A stretch of DNA of 20,180 nucleotides from Chara braunii (GCA_003427395.1 BFEA01000042.1:4807943-4828122), one strand, 5' to 3'. Numbered from the stretch's first letter, positions 8,752 through 17,363 are shown. A program made the numbers and translations. The notes: generated by a model from the letters alone, not told the origin.

Positions 8752-8856
8752 CTAAGGAGCCTCCGCACCTCCAGAGCTTGCCTGGGGTCATACTGAAGAT
8801 CTCCGAGGAACCTTCACACCTCGAGAGCTTGCCTAAGGTCAGCGGAGGCTCCTTAG
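8752..8856. repeat. Inverted-repeat element with an internal 50-bp direct repeat
   Basis: ctaaggagcctccgc (8752-8766) and gcggaggctccttag (8842-8856) are perfect 15-bp inverted repeats. Between them, cacctc(c/g)agagcttgcct with a following (gg/aa)ggtca occurs at 8767 and 8817, a 50-bp spacing. It may be a small MITE with an internal duplication. The following sequence repeats ctaaggggcctccactgac, a degenerate copy of the same end. Confidence 0.65.
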
Positions 8857-8896
8857 TGGAGGGTCTCTAAGGGGCCTCCACTGACTACGGCTGTCA

Positions 8897-9241
8897 GAAC
8901 AGGATGGTTGTTTTTTTTTTTTTTTTTTTTTTTTGGGACAATTGCTCCAGTCTATTGGTGGGGAGCAGCACGTGCTGGGAACCGGGCCCAGTGTCCCATC
9001 AAAATCTTACAACAGAGGAATTACCGGGGTCATTACCTTGCTTCGATTAAGAATTCACGGTGGGAACCGGGCCCAGTGTCCCATCAGAATCTTACAACAG
9101 AGGAGTTTACGGGGTCATTACCTGGCTTCAGCTAGGAATTCATGGTGGGAACCGGGCCCAGCGTCCCATCAGAATCTTACAGCATATGAGTTACCGGGGT
9201 CATTATCCGGCTTCGGCTAAGAATTCACGGAACAGGATGGT
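8897..9241 (-). mobile_element. SINE-like retroposon with 12-bp target-site duplication and internal tandem repeats
   Basis: The 12-mer gaacaggatggt occurs at 8897-8908 and 9230-9241. Between the copies, read on the minus strand, an element starts next to 9230 and ends in a 24-base A run (T run at 8911-8934 on the plus strand), which is the signature of target-primed reverse transcription. The end before the tail, gggac(a/g)ctgggcccgg to ctgctccccaccaatagactgga, is shared with the copies at 6678, 18843 and 20015. The body consists of three 85-bp units. No ORF is present, so it must have used machinery from elsewhere, presumably a LINE. No clear Pol III A and B boxes are visible in it. Confidence 0.88.
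8977..9231. repeat. Three 85-bp tandem repeats inside the retroposon
   Basis: Units start at 8977, 9062 and 9147, each opening gggaaccgggcccag(t/c)gtcccatca and closing gaattca(c/t)gg. They differ at only a few positions, so the amplification is recent. The opening part matches the SINE 3' domain (cgggtccagcgtccc at 6718), so it is the SINE body itself that was amplified. There are no variable spacers, hence it is not a CRISPR array. Confidence 0.93.
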
Positions 9242-9939
9242 ACAAGGATGACTTGACAAAATCATCATTTCAATTTGTGTCGGCCGCAAAAAAAACTGCA
9301 TCCAGCAGAACAAGCGAGGCCGAAAACATGACGGCCATAAATATTTCAGTGCACGTCCCGGAAAACACCATTGAGCCAATCAGGTACTGCTACGTCCAGC
9401 AAAGCAGCCCGCCAAGGAAGAGGGGAAACGCGAGGAAGGCCGGATTAGGGCAAGAAGTGGGCCTTTTGCTCCCGCCATGATCATCATTACGTGCACGCGT
9501 TCTAAATCAGGAGTGCCATGTGCGGTAGTGAAGTGGAGGGGTACAAAAAACACTTGGGCCTCACTCCGCTACTCAACATTCTAAATGTATCTGCAAACGG
9601 CGATGGTCCACATACATTTGAAGTGTTGGAGCAAAGGAAAAAAATGCCCGCATGTCTCTGGGCATTGAATTTTCAACCATGTGTGCCATGTGGGACAGAG
9701 CCATGCCTTCAGTCTGTTGGAATACATAGGTAGGGAGATATTAAGCATGCATTTATTGGATGTATATGGACTCTATCTTAATCCGACGCAGGCTCGAAGA
9801 AACGAAAAGAAAGTGCGTGCCATACGTAATCGCCCCTCTGACCAAGATGATGGCGATACGGTTGAGCACTGACCCATTGTCTACCTACTTTCACAAGCTC
9901 TCTCTGGCAAGTGGCATTTACCATCATGTATATTACTAT
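9242..9939. other. Intergenic sequence with two weak coding-like frames
   Basis: Plus-strand frames at 9253-9480 (75 residues, hydrophilic, includes SRTSEAENMTAINISVHVPE) and 9518-9733 (71 residues) have protein-like composition but no recognisable domain. A donor-like cag|gtactg occurs at 9381 in the first. They could be decayed exons or chance. I do not call a gene. Confidence 0.3.
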
Positions 9940-9940
9940 A

Positions 9941-9989
9941 ATGGACAGTTACTGTGTCATGGACAGTTACTGTAATGGACAGTTACTGT
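9941..9989. repeat. Three-copy short tandem repeat
   Basis: The 15-mer atggacagttactgt occurs exactly at 9941, 9959 and 9975, separated by gtc and a. Confidence 0.9.
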
Positions 9990-10056
9990 AAGAATGAAGT
10001 TGGCCAGGGGCCAGGACCAGCATCGAAAGGTTGCTGACCTTGATCTCCACTCTTCG

Positions 10057-10349
10057 GATTCTGCATCACAGAATCAATCCTGCTAAATTCATTTCCTAGA
10101 TATTGTCGTCCCTTGCATGCTATGGCCCTTTTGGTTTACTAGACGGGAAAGTTTATCGCGATTTCCGTCGAACTAGATGCCCTGCTCGAGCCAGGGCCGG
10201 TAGGCTTCAGGTTCTGCATCACAGAATCAATCCTGCTAAATTCATTTCCTATGTATTTTTGTCCCTTGCATGCTATGGCCTTTTTTTTGTTTAGACGGGG
10301 ACGCGATTTCCGTCGAACTAGCTGCCCTACTCGAGCCAGGGCAGCTAGG
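10057..10349. repeat. Two-copy tandem repeat, 153-bp period
   Basis: ttctgcatcacagaatcaat begins at 10059 and again at 10212. The similarity continues through tcccttgcatgctatggcc and gatttccgtcgaactag to a gc-rich end (gagccagggc) at about 10198 and 10342. The second unit is shorter by small deletions. Each unit contains the palindrome attctgca..cagaat. No coding potential is visible. Confidence 0.88.
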
Positions 10350-10493
10350 TCAACGGCTGTGACTTTTTTTTTTTTGAGCCATCATTACCTCCTCGCAGGA
10401 GGACGCTCTGGCAGAGTGCTGGTGATGTGCTTGGCCCTGCAGCCTCAAACACGTTTCCCCTTATTGGGAGGTGAATGCACCAGGCCATGCGCA

Positions 10494-10576
10494 CTATCCA
10501 TTTTCGTTTCGCATCTGAACTGTCCATATTCGTTTCACATCTGAAAGACTATGTATTAATTCACATCTGAAAGACC
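10494..10576. repeat. Degenerate ~27-bp tandem repeat
   Basis: Three degenerate units end in ttc(a/g)catctgaa: about 10494-10520, 10520-10547 and 10551-10576, with (ct)(a/g)tccat(a/t)ttcgt in the first two. Confidence 0.65.
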
Positions 10577-10777
10577 AAGTCCAGGAACTTTATGGTCTCC
10601 TTATTGATTTGTGGGAGAGGTTCGAGTGCGCTTTATCTCATTTAGAAGACGTGTAGCAGGCCAACGATGCACAGCTCCATGAGACAGTTAGGCGACTGGA
10701 TGGGGAGTGTTCGTTATGCGGAGGACTTCCTAATTGGAGTCATCGGACCCAGAGCACTAGCTGATAGAATACGAAGT

Positions 10778-10888
10778 CTACCGTCTTCACCCGAACAGAA
10801 CGCCCGGTCATTATCGCCACATCTGGACAGAAAATGGCCCCATATACAGCTAAAAAGACCGGGCGTTATATTCGGGTGAAGACGGTAG
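10778..10888. mobile_element. MITE of the ctacc-cttc family
   Basis: 111 bp from ctaccgtcttcacccgaa to ttcgggtgaagacggtag, perfectly complementary over the terminal 18 bases. The inner arms carry ggtcattat and the complementary core cgcccggtc/gaccgggcg, with a mismatched centre. Family membership is shown by similarity to 7085-7193 and 8411-8529. Confidence 0.85.
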
Positions 10889-10958
10889 TGGCACAATTTC
10901 TTAAAGTAAGGCTTAGCCTTCTGTCCTTCTTTTCAAAGACGCTCATAACTCAACGAGC

Positions 10959-11117
10959 TTAAACCACCAGTACTTGGCCCAGCTATCGGCCGCGGAAAAA
11001 AATAGAGTAGAAACGTTTTTAGTTGGATGAATTTGGGCGCTCCTGTAGTGGCCCGTACGTTTCCTAAAATTGCGTAGCATTAACGCTACGCGACTTTAGG
11101 AAGTACTGGTGGTTTAA
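10959..11117. mobile_element. MITE of the ttaaaccaccagtac family
   Basis: 159 bp with perfect 16-bp terminal inverted repeats, ttaaaccaccagtact (10959-10974) and its complement (11102-11117). Near the right end an internal hairpin (gcgtagc/gctacgc at about 11073-11093) is present. No coding sequence and no obvious flanking duplication. Related ends bound 13749-13873, 13982-14136 and 17099-17487. Confidence 0.85.
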
Positions 11118-11631
11118 GGCTCCCACGGGCCGTGGCTTTTCTCGGGTTTCTTATCAGCTCCTCCAGGCTCTCCCACCTCGTGGCCTTCCAATATCGACGA
11201 ACATACAATGGGAAAACTCAGCCCTCCAGAGGACCTACACCTCGAACAGCAATTTGCTGCAATTGCTTCTCTCACTGATCAGACGCCCGGCCGACAATGC
11301 TAATTCTCCTCCTAACCCTCTACTAGCCTCTCATGATTCTGCTATCTGAGGGCATCCAGCCATTGATCCAGCCCTTCACCCAACCGTTGATGCAGTTTGG
11401 CGCCTTCGGTCGGGGCCCCGGTTCTTGCGAGCCCTTTGGCACGCGTCCCTGTTGATCCAGCCATTGATGCAGGACAAGCCGCAGCCAAGCATCTAGTACA
11501 TTGCAAGTTGGTCAGGCCACGGCGACCTCAAAAATTTTCAGGAAAGCAACCTTGAAGTTGTTGTCAACTGGATTTAACCACACTACCTTTCCAAATTTCC
11601 AAGCTGTAGTCCCATTTGCGAAAAAAGCATA
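11118..11631. other. Intergenic sequence, no gene called
   Basis: A short plus-strand frame near 11207-11302 (MGKLSPPEDLHLEQQFAAIA..., about 31 residues) reads like a protein but ends at a stop. The motif ttgatccagccattgatgcag-like text occurs near 11360 and 11452, suggesting an old local duplication. It could be decayed retrotransposon coding sequence; I cannot assign it. Confidence 0.3.
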
Positions 11632-11728
11632 CATGCAAGCGCACGCCGTGCGCTGATTCGCGGACCGTTGGCATGCATGCAAGCGCACGTCCTGTGCCGA
11701 TTCGCGGACCGTTGGCGCGCAAGCGCAC
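11632..11728. repeat. Tandem repeat, 40-44-bp period
   Basis: aagcgcac occurs at 11637, 11681 and 11721, and gattcgcggaccgttggc is shared between the first two units. The third unit is truncated. Confidence 0.85.
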
Positions 11729-11789
11729 CCCGACCACGGAGGCAGCACACGACCAGCGCCGCACACAAGAGCCCAGGCCCAAGCCAGAA

Positions 11790-11910
11790 AAAAAAAAAAA
11801 AGTGCAGGTGTTGGTCCGTCGTTGTTCTGCACCCCCCACCAAAAAACGAACTAGGGCCCAAAAAAAAAAAGTAGTGGGCTGTGCTCAATCGCCACCCGTT
11901 CTTTTTTTTT
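11790..11910. other. Homopolymer-rich stretch
   Basis: Contains A runs (about 11788-11800 and 11861-11870) and a T run (about 11902-11911). No other feature is seen. Confidence 0.5.
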
Positions 11911-11949
11911 TGTAGTATCAGAACCTCTCGGAGCTTCGATAGTATCTCG

Positions 11950-13150
11950 GACAATCTCCTCGTCACCTCAGCCTCCTCCTCATCCCCCCCTCCATCTCTC
12001 CTCCTCTTCCCCTCCTCCTCGTCACTTCCTCCTTCAGCTCTCATCAGCCTCCCCTCCTCGTGCATCTCTCCTCCTCCTCCACCTCCTCCTGTCCTCCTCC
12101 TCCTCCTCCTTGTCAAGGTCTCGTCACATTTTCTTGTGTGAACTTTGATTTGTGTCGGTATCACCTCCTCTACCCTTCATCATCCATCTTTCCTCCTCCA
12201 TCCCTCCTCATCCATCTTTCCTCCTCCATCTCTCCATCTCCTCTCCCCCTTCTCTCCATCTCTACTCTTCCACATCTTATCCTCCTTGTCACAGCCTCGT
12301 CACTTTTTTTTTTTTTTTAATGGAAACTTTGAAATTCGAACTGTGATGGTATCTCCTCTTCCTCTTCCTCCTCCTCTATGTCTCCTCCGCCTCCTCCTCT
12401 ATGTCTCCTCCTCCTCCTCCTCCTCTGTCTCCTCGTCCTCCTCCTCCATACCACCTTGTCCATCTTTCCTCCTCCATACCTCCTCCTCACTCTCCTCCTC
12501 CACCTCTCATCCTCCTTGTCACCGCCTCGTCATTTAAGTTCGAAACGTAATGGTATCTCCTCGTCGTCATCGTCCTCCTCCTCCTCCATGTCTCCTCTTC
12601 CTCCTCGTCCACCTTTCCTCCTCTATCTATCCATCTCTCCTCCTCCATCTCTCCATCTCCCCTCCTCCACCTCTCATCCTCCTTGTCACGGCCTCGTCAC
12701 TTTTTTTTTTTTTTTAATGGACACTTTAAACTTCCAAATGTGATGGTATCTCGTCGTTGTCATCATCGTCGTCCTCCTCCTCAGTCCCTCCTCCTCCATC
12801 TCTCCATCTCTCCATCTCTCCATCCACTTCTCATCCTCCTTATCACGGCTTCGTCACTTTTTTCTTTGTTTTTAATGGAAAAACTTCTAAGTTCAAACTG
12901 TGATGGCCTCTCATCCTCCTTATCACGTCTTCATCGTCCTCCTCCTCCTTCCCTCCTCATCCTCCTCCTCCATACCTCCCTCTCCATCTCCTCATCTTCC
13001 TCCTCCATCTCATCTCCTCCTTGTCACACCCTCGTCACTTTGTTTTTTTGGTTTGTATGAAACTCTGAAAATCGCACTCCGATTGTATTTCCTCCTCCTT
13101 GTCACATTGTCGTCGTCACTTTTCTTTTCCATGGACATTTGGAAAAGCAA
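11950..13150. repeat. Pyrimidine-rich compound minisatellite with a recurring core
   Basis: Stretches of cctcctcct and ccatctct alternate with a conserved core: tcctccttgtcac(a/c/g)gcctcgtcac, a T run, aatgga(a/c)a, tt(c/g)(a)aaa-type text and tgtgatggtat. Cores begin at about 12109, 12282, 12511, 12680, 12835, 13017 and 13091, with a partial one at 12911. Spacing varies (about 155-230 bp) because the ctc tracts differ in length. The plus strand is strongly C+T biased throughout. Long open frames on both strands give only Ser/Pro/Leu or Arg/Glu/Gly low-complexity text, so I do not call genes. The T run plus core suggests repeated tandem duplication through microsatellite slippage or unequal exchange. 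Confidence 0.88.
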
Positions 13151-13454
13151 TTGTTTCCATTTGTGAAAGGCAATTAATCACTGAGGGCATACTCGCACTG
13201 AAATCGGGACAACGTATCTAACCCCTATCACAACCAAACTCTTTTGTTTTCATGGACGTATCCGACCTCTTTTCTTTCCTTCGAGGTACCAGAAATTTTT
13301 AAAATACAACGTTCAACTCGAAAAAAAAAAAAAAAAAAAAAAAAGACCCTATTTCTCTACGCTCAGCAAAACTTGGCATGCAGGTAAAATCAGGATCGAC
13401 CAAAAGAGGCTCCGAGGTAGTGGTGGTTTACCAAAAAAAAAAAAAAAAAAAAAA
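13151..13454. other. Intergenic sequence with long A runs
   Basis: A run of 24 A residues at 13321-13344 and another of about 20 ending at 13454. At 13415-13430 aggtagtggtggttta matches the right end of the ttaaaccaccagtac MITE family but has no left partner. No gene. Confidence 0.5.
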
Positions 13455-13752
13455 CCGTCAAGTGGATAGGCGAGGTCAATGATTGTACTTCCAGCCCACT
13501 GACCCAAAGGTGGAAGCTCTTTTTTTTTCCCTTTTTTGGCGCCCCCAGGAAGCTCAATCCATATGCTCATACCCTAAACGGTTGAGCCATCTGTCAAAAA
13601 AAAAAAAAAAAAAAGAATTCTCAACTGGATGGGCGAGGTCAGATTGTACGTCCAGCTCACTGACACAAAGGTGGAAGCTTTTTTTTTTTTTTTTTCCCCT
13701 TTGTGGAAGCCCAATCCATGCTCATACCCTCAACGATTGAGTCATCTGTTCA
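13455..13752. repeat. Two-copy tandem repeat, 163-bp period, with A and T runs
   Basis: The unit begins gtcaagtggataggcgaggtc (13457; second copy at about 13620), continues through gattgtac(t/g)tccag, cactgac(c/a)caaaggtggaagc, a T run, ggaagc(t/c)caatcca, ctcataccct(a/c)aacg(g/a)ttgag(c/t)catctgt. The first unit is followed by a 19-base A run. A-tailed units in tandem suggest serial insertion or duplication of an A-tailed retroposon. The second unit is interrupted by the MITE at 13749. Confidence 0.8.
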
Positions 13753-13873
13753 ACCACCAGTACCTACGGCATTTTTCGTACCCCCTGGCCTCGAATGAAT
13801 TTGGACCAGAGGTGCAGGCCGATTCCGCTACCGCGTTAACGGCCGCCCCAACCGGTAGGTACTGGTGGTTTAA
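13749..13873. mobile_element. MITE of the ttaaaccaccagtac family with 6-bp target-site duplication
   Basis: 125 bp. The left end ttcaaccaccagtacctac and the right end gtaggtactggtggtttaa match at 18 of 19 positions. Both sides are flanked by catctg (13743-13748 and 13874-13879), and the sequence on the left is the tail of the 163-bp repeat, so insertion into that repeat is directly visible. No coding capacity. Confidence 0.85.
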
Positions 13874-13981
13874 CATCTGGTTGCAAGCCGAGGCTGCCCA
13901 GGCTCGATACAACAAGGGAGCTTACCCCACTTGGTTGAAATTTGGAACTGACACCCATTGACGAGATCTTTGGACTCCGTG

Positions 13982-14136
13982 TTAAACCACAAGTACATGG
14001 GCCCAGGCAACTGAAGAACCTGCTTTGAGTGTCTCCGAAAATTTAGGAGGCCGAGCGCCGTAGATAAAATGAATTGGTGGCGGGCAGACTCCGACAGGGG
14101 CCCGCAGTCGATAGCTGGCATGTACTGGTGCTTTAA
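13982..14136. mobile_element. MITE of the ttaaaccaccagtac family, diverged
   Basis: 155 bp. ttaaaccacaagtacatg at the left matches the complement of catgtactggtgctttaa at the right except for two positions. A trinucleotide gtg flanks both sides (13979-13981 and 14137-14139), which could be part of the duplication or chance. Confidence 0.75.
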
Positions 14137-14139
14137 GTG

Positions 14140-14940
14140 GCAGAAGGGTGACACATCAGGGCCTTAGATTGCCCCGGGAGCGTTGGTAGCGTTGGGGCAA
14201 AGGCGGTGGACGTGCACCATGAAGAAGGCTTTATAACAAGTTTATATGAAAAAAGTTCAAAGAACTCTACACACAACACTTTGCAGGGAGCCGCAAATTA
14301 CCGAGGTTCGAAAGCTGAAAAATCTTGAACTAGGAAGCCCCTATCACCTTCAATCGCCAGCTCGCCAAGGAACAGCACGACGATTGGGGATCCTAGGGGT
14401 GCACACTCGTGCACCTTGAGGCGGAGGAGAACACTGTAGGTGATGGTGCCAGTCAGAGTGCGTATCCTTTTTTTTTCTGATGAAAACAGGTCCTTATGGT
14501 CCTGGCGCCTTTTCCGTCAGCGCGGTTCTATTCCACCGCACTCAAGCTTCCTTCCGTCTGGCCGAAGGATGCCTGAACTGCATTGATTGCTCCAGAAAAG
14601 CTCTTCACAAAGTTCGTCGCCTCTACAACACACAAGGGCTTCAAAAAAAAGACAAAGAACAAGGAAAAAAAAGGGGCACTTAAGCACCATTTTCTCCCCT
14701 CAAATACACAAGTCGTCGTTTCAAACAATGGCAGCGAAACCGGCGCTTTGTTTCCCCCTTTTTTTTTTTTTTTAAGGCTAATTCTTTGAAGCCCAACATC
14801 ATGAGAGAAATGTGAGTATGTTTTTTTTTTTTTTTTTTTTCCCTTTGAAAATCGAAAGATTATTTCTCAATTTGTGTGTAATTGTCAAAAGCACAGGGGC
14901 GATGCTAATGTTCTCTATATTTTTTGTGCCAACTTTTAAT
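14140..14940. other. Intergenic sequence, no gene recognised
   Basis: Mixed sequence with T runs at 14759-14773 and 14821-14840, and A-rich blocks near 14643 and 14666. Overlapping frames exist (for example 14480-14683), none with a motif. Confidence 0.4.
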
Positions 14941-15247
14941 GGATGTATGGGACCTTGTCCCGCTTCATCCGTTGAGCTAGGTCCATGTTTAGTTTTCTAC
15001 TCCGTGCGACTGTACGCGACGAAGGAGATGCATGCCCTCGCAGTCATCCAGCGGTCCGCTCTTTTTTTAATTGCGATTAGATATTATCGCGTTTTTCTTT
15101 CCAACAAAATAGTTCCAAAAATGACGTTTTCTCGAATGCTACGCCCCCTACCCTCGCCACGTTTCGTTGAGTTAGCTGTCTCCTTTTTTGGAGACGGCCA
15201 GTTCAACGACCGTTGCCGTCCTTTCTGGGGCGAGGTCCCATTAGCAG
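14941..15247 (+). repeat. Dispersed repeat, copy 1
   Basis: Contains gggaccttgtccc (14949), cgttgagctaggtcca (14971), and at its right end ggggcgaggtccca(t)tagca (about 15227-15247). These landmarks recur in the same order, inverted, in 15848-16245. A 163-residue open frame spans 14812-15303 but its composition and Phe-rich start argue against coding. I cannot assign a class. Confidence 0.5.
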
Positions 15248-15253
15248 TCGGAG

Positions 15254-15297
15254 TGTGTGGCCGATCCAGTGTGACACTGAGTGGCAGCGGCCACACA
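15254..15297. repeat. Short inverted repeat
   Basis: tgtgtggccg (15254-15263) and cggccacaca (15288-15297) form a perfect 10-bp hairpin. Confidence 0.65.
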
Positions 15298-15299
15298 AG

Positions 15300-15846
15300 T
15301 TGATTACGAATTTCTGGGCTGAGAAAACAGGGAAAAGGCCAAAAAAAAAAAAAAGAAACAGAGACCTCCCACCAGAAATCACGGCAGAGTGCTTGCCAGC
15401 CATCACATCACAAATGATCTGATGGTGGTGGTTGCAAAAACAGTGCACAAAGTAACCGCCACATTTTGGGGAATAAAAAAGCTTGACTTCTGTCAGCAGT
15501 GATCCTGGCACCCTCCCTATACTCTGTGATTGAAGGAGGGCCCCACCCACCCAATGAGATAATTGCACAACAGCAAGTAAAATGCTGAAAATCTTCTATC
15601 CAGTGGGCTAACGCCGACCCCAACCTCGTTTGGGGTTGGCCACACCCCCAACCGATTGAAAAGATTCTGGCGGGAAGCTGTCTTTGCACGGGCATGCCCA
15701 GTGTTAAGGAGAGGAGGAGGGGAACAAAGATCTCCTTACTTTTTCGGGTAATAAAATACATGTAAAATACTGACCGTGGGATCACGAGTACTGCACGGCA
15801 GGATTTGGGTCACTCAACTGCCCCACAAACTCGTTTCTATCCTATC
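15300..15846. other. Intergenic sequence, no gene recognised
   Basis: Holds an A run near 15341-15354 and a small hairpin (ccccaacc/ggttgggg-type, about 15617-15639). Minus-strand frames of about 120 residues cross it without motifs. Confidence 0.4.
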
Positions 15847-15847
15847 C

Positions 15848-16245
15848 CGTTGCTAGTGGGACCTCGCCCCTGGAGTTTTTTTTTTTGTTTAATGTTATTC
15901 TATTATGTTTTGAGAAATCTGTGATGTCGCTTGTACTTCGCTTTTTTCCTGCGACTTTTGAAGGACCGAATATGCGTGAACTACGGGCAATTTGGTGCGA
16001 CCTTTGAAGGACCACATATCCGTCAACTACGGGAATAGGGCAACTCTTCATAGGATCGGAGCGACTCTTCGGGCGTCACGTATGCCACTCCAATTGTGGG
16101 AAAGAAAAAAAAAAGAATGCATTGTATCTCACGCGGATTTTTTTAATGCATTTCTGAATTTGAAAAGAATTAAAAAAAAGCAGTTTCAGCCGTCACACCA
16201 TTGAGATAGGTCCACTCAACGGTGCATATGGGACAAGGTCCCTGG
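15848..16245 (-). repeat. Dispersed repeat, copy 2 (inverted)
   Basis: The left end gctagtgggacctcgcccc (15852-15870) is the inverted partner of 15227-15246, and further on lie ttgagataggtccactcaacgg and catatgggacaaggtccc (about 16202-16240), the complements of landmarks in copy 1. Includes the 46-bp tandem pair listed separately. Confidence 0.5.
15951..16034. repeat. Two-copy tandem repeat, 46-bp period
   Basis: gcgac(t/c)tttgaaggacc(g/a)(a/c)atat(g/c)cgt(g/c)aactacggg occurs at 15951-15988 and 15997-16034. Confidence 0.88.
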
Positions 16246-16266
16246 AAGGACATCCATTACATGGGT

Positions 16267-16560
16267 TCAATAGCGGAAATGTGGAAAAGAATTCTGTGTG
16301 TTGATTGCCTCAAGACCACCTCCTTCATCAACATCCTCTTCCTGCTTCACCCTAAACTCTGTTGCTTTGTTGGCCTCTTTTGCGCCACGCTCCGATTCCA
16401 CATCTGCTTCCACATCCGCATCGGAATGATCGTCGGCAGATCCTCTCCAGCCGAGTCTCACGAGATTCTGCTCTTTGTGGCCTTCTCCCTCATTTTGGCC
16501 AGCAGAGTTCAAGTCCTTTTCAATGCCTACGATCACAGAGTAGAGCTTTTGAGGGCTGAC
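16267..16560 (-). CDS. Putative internal or terminal exon of an unidentified gene
   Basis: A 97-residue frame with real-protein composition: it opens VSPQKLYSVIVGIEKDLNSAG, then is rich in Asp, Glu, His and Lys (HSDADVEADVE, KQEEDVDEGG). Just upstream on the minus strand is a textbook 3' splice site, ccttttccttgtgtgtgcag, ending at 16561, in phase with the frame. The exon could end near 16320 at a gag|gtggtc donor or run to the stop at 16267-16269. PxxLYxVIxGIxxxLxxxG resembles a segment of the DUF3504 (Crypton recombinase-derived) proteins such as the QRICH1/ZMYM group, but the match is short and from memory. I see no neighbouring exon. It may be a pseudogene or a transposon exon. Confidence 0.45.
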   Translation of the reverse strand, partial: VSPQKLYSVIVGIEKDLNSAGQNEGEGHKEQNLVRLGWRGSADDHSDADVEADVESERGAKEANKATEFRVKQEEDVDEGGGLEAINTQNSFPHFRY

Positions 16561-16633
16561 CTGCACACACAAGGAAAAGGATGACCAGGTTCAATCAGTA
16601 CAAGTTTTTTCTGCACAGCTTTTTATTTTTTTA

Positions 16634-16693
16634 AATATATATATATATCGTCACAAACAGATATATATATATTGTCACAAATATATATATATA
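16634..16693. repeat. Interrupted TA microsatellite
   Basis: Three (ta)n blocks separated by the similar spacers tcgtcacaaacaga and ttgtcacaaa: a microsatellite embedded in a ~25-bp tandem unit. Confidence 0.9.
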
Positions 16694-16699
16694 AGTTAA

Positions 16700-17098
16700 T
16701 ATAACAGCTAAGTTTCTTTCTTTTCTTATCGTGCAAATATGTTGCGCGTGTTTCCTTTCGGTTTTGACATGATCCAACATGGCGAACAATGTTTTTTTTT
16801 TTTTTTTTTTTTTTGGCAGTATTGGTTGCATGATAATAGGAGCATTTGCCGCGATGGTGTGCAAAAAGAGTAAAAAAACACAATGTCAAAAAAACTTTTA
16901 GCTAATAGTTCTATTGACTATCTCTCGAGTTATGCACGCCATCCTAGCCCATGGGGCCATGTTGATCTTCTCTGCATCGGTACAGTTCTAACCGACGGAT
17001 GTCCCGAAGGACTACAATCAGCACTGTTTATTTTATTTTTTGGGGGGAAAGACAGACAGAGAGAGGGGCTTACACAATCAGAAATTTTCAATAATTGG
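16700..17098. other. Intergenic sequence, no gene recognised
   Basis: Contains a T run at about 16791-16814. The plus-strand frame 16883-17140 has no motif and continues into the next MITE, so it is not called. Confidence 0.4.
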
Positions 17099-17261
17099 TT
17101 AAACCACCACTACCTTTCACGCTGGAAGGCGAAGTCGTAAATAAAATATACCGTATTCCGCATTCTTCGGCGGCCGGCGGAGGCCGGGCGCTACCCGACC
17201 AAAAAGGCTGGCGGTGGCTGCCAATGTCATTGGATCAGTACGTCTGGGCCACAGCCCTCCT

Positions 17262-17337
17262 CCGTGCAAGCACGGACTCGAACCGGCGACCTCGGCCTCA
17301 AGAAGAGCCAAGTATCGTAACCAGTACACCCAGGACC
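17262..17337 (-). ncRNA. tRNA-like sequence (Pol III-type, degenerate)
   Basis: On the minus strand: a D-arm-like tgtactggttacgatac, an anticodon-arm-like ggctcttcttgaggcc, and a T-loop B box, ggttcgagtcc. Spacing is right for a tRNA, and the D-arm text resembles plant tRNA-Glu. However, the acceptor and T stems do not pair properly, and the sequence continues into a gtgc/gcac hairpin. This is a tRNA-derived SINE head or tRNA pseudogene rather than a functional tRNA. Confidence 0.5.
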
Positions 17338-17363
17338 TGGTGTTCAAAAGCGGCAAACCAAAA

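Noticed and set aside
8977-9231. Regular repeats that might be taken for a CRISPR array
   Set aside because: The units are contiguous 85-bp tandem copies without variable spacers, lie inside a poly(A)-tailed insertion, and the context is eukaryotic.
9253-9733. Two 71-75-residue frames with hydrophilic, protein-like text
   Set aside because: No homologous motif, no convincing acceptor site and no linking exon. Mentioned only in the regional note.
11583-12164. A 193-residue minus-strand frame rich in Arg, Glu and Gly
   Set aside because: It is the complement of the ctc microsatellite and of a tandem repeat, so composition explains it.
13415-13430. MITE end aggtagtggtggttta
   Set aside because: No matching left end within a reasonable distance, so it is treated as a stray end, not an element.
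14812-15303. A 163-residue plus-strand frame
   Set aside because: Begins with a poly-Phe run from a T homopolymer and crosses a dispersed repeat. No recognisable motif.
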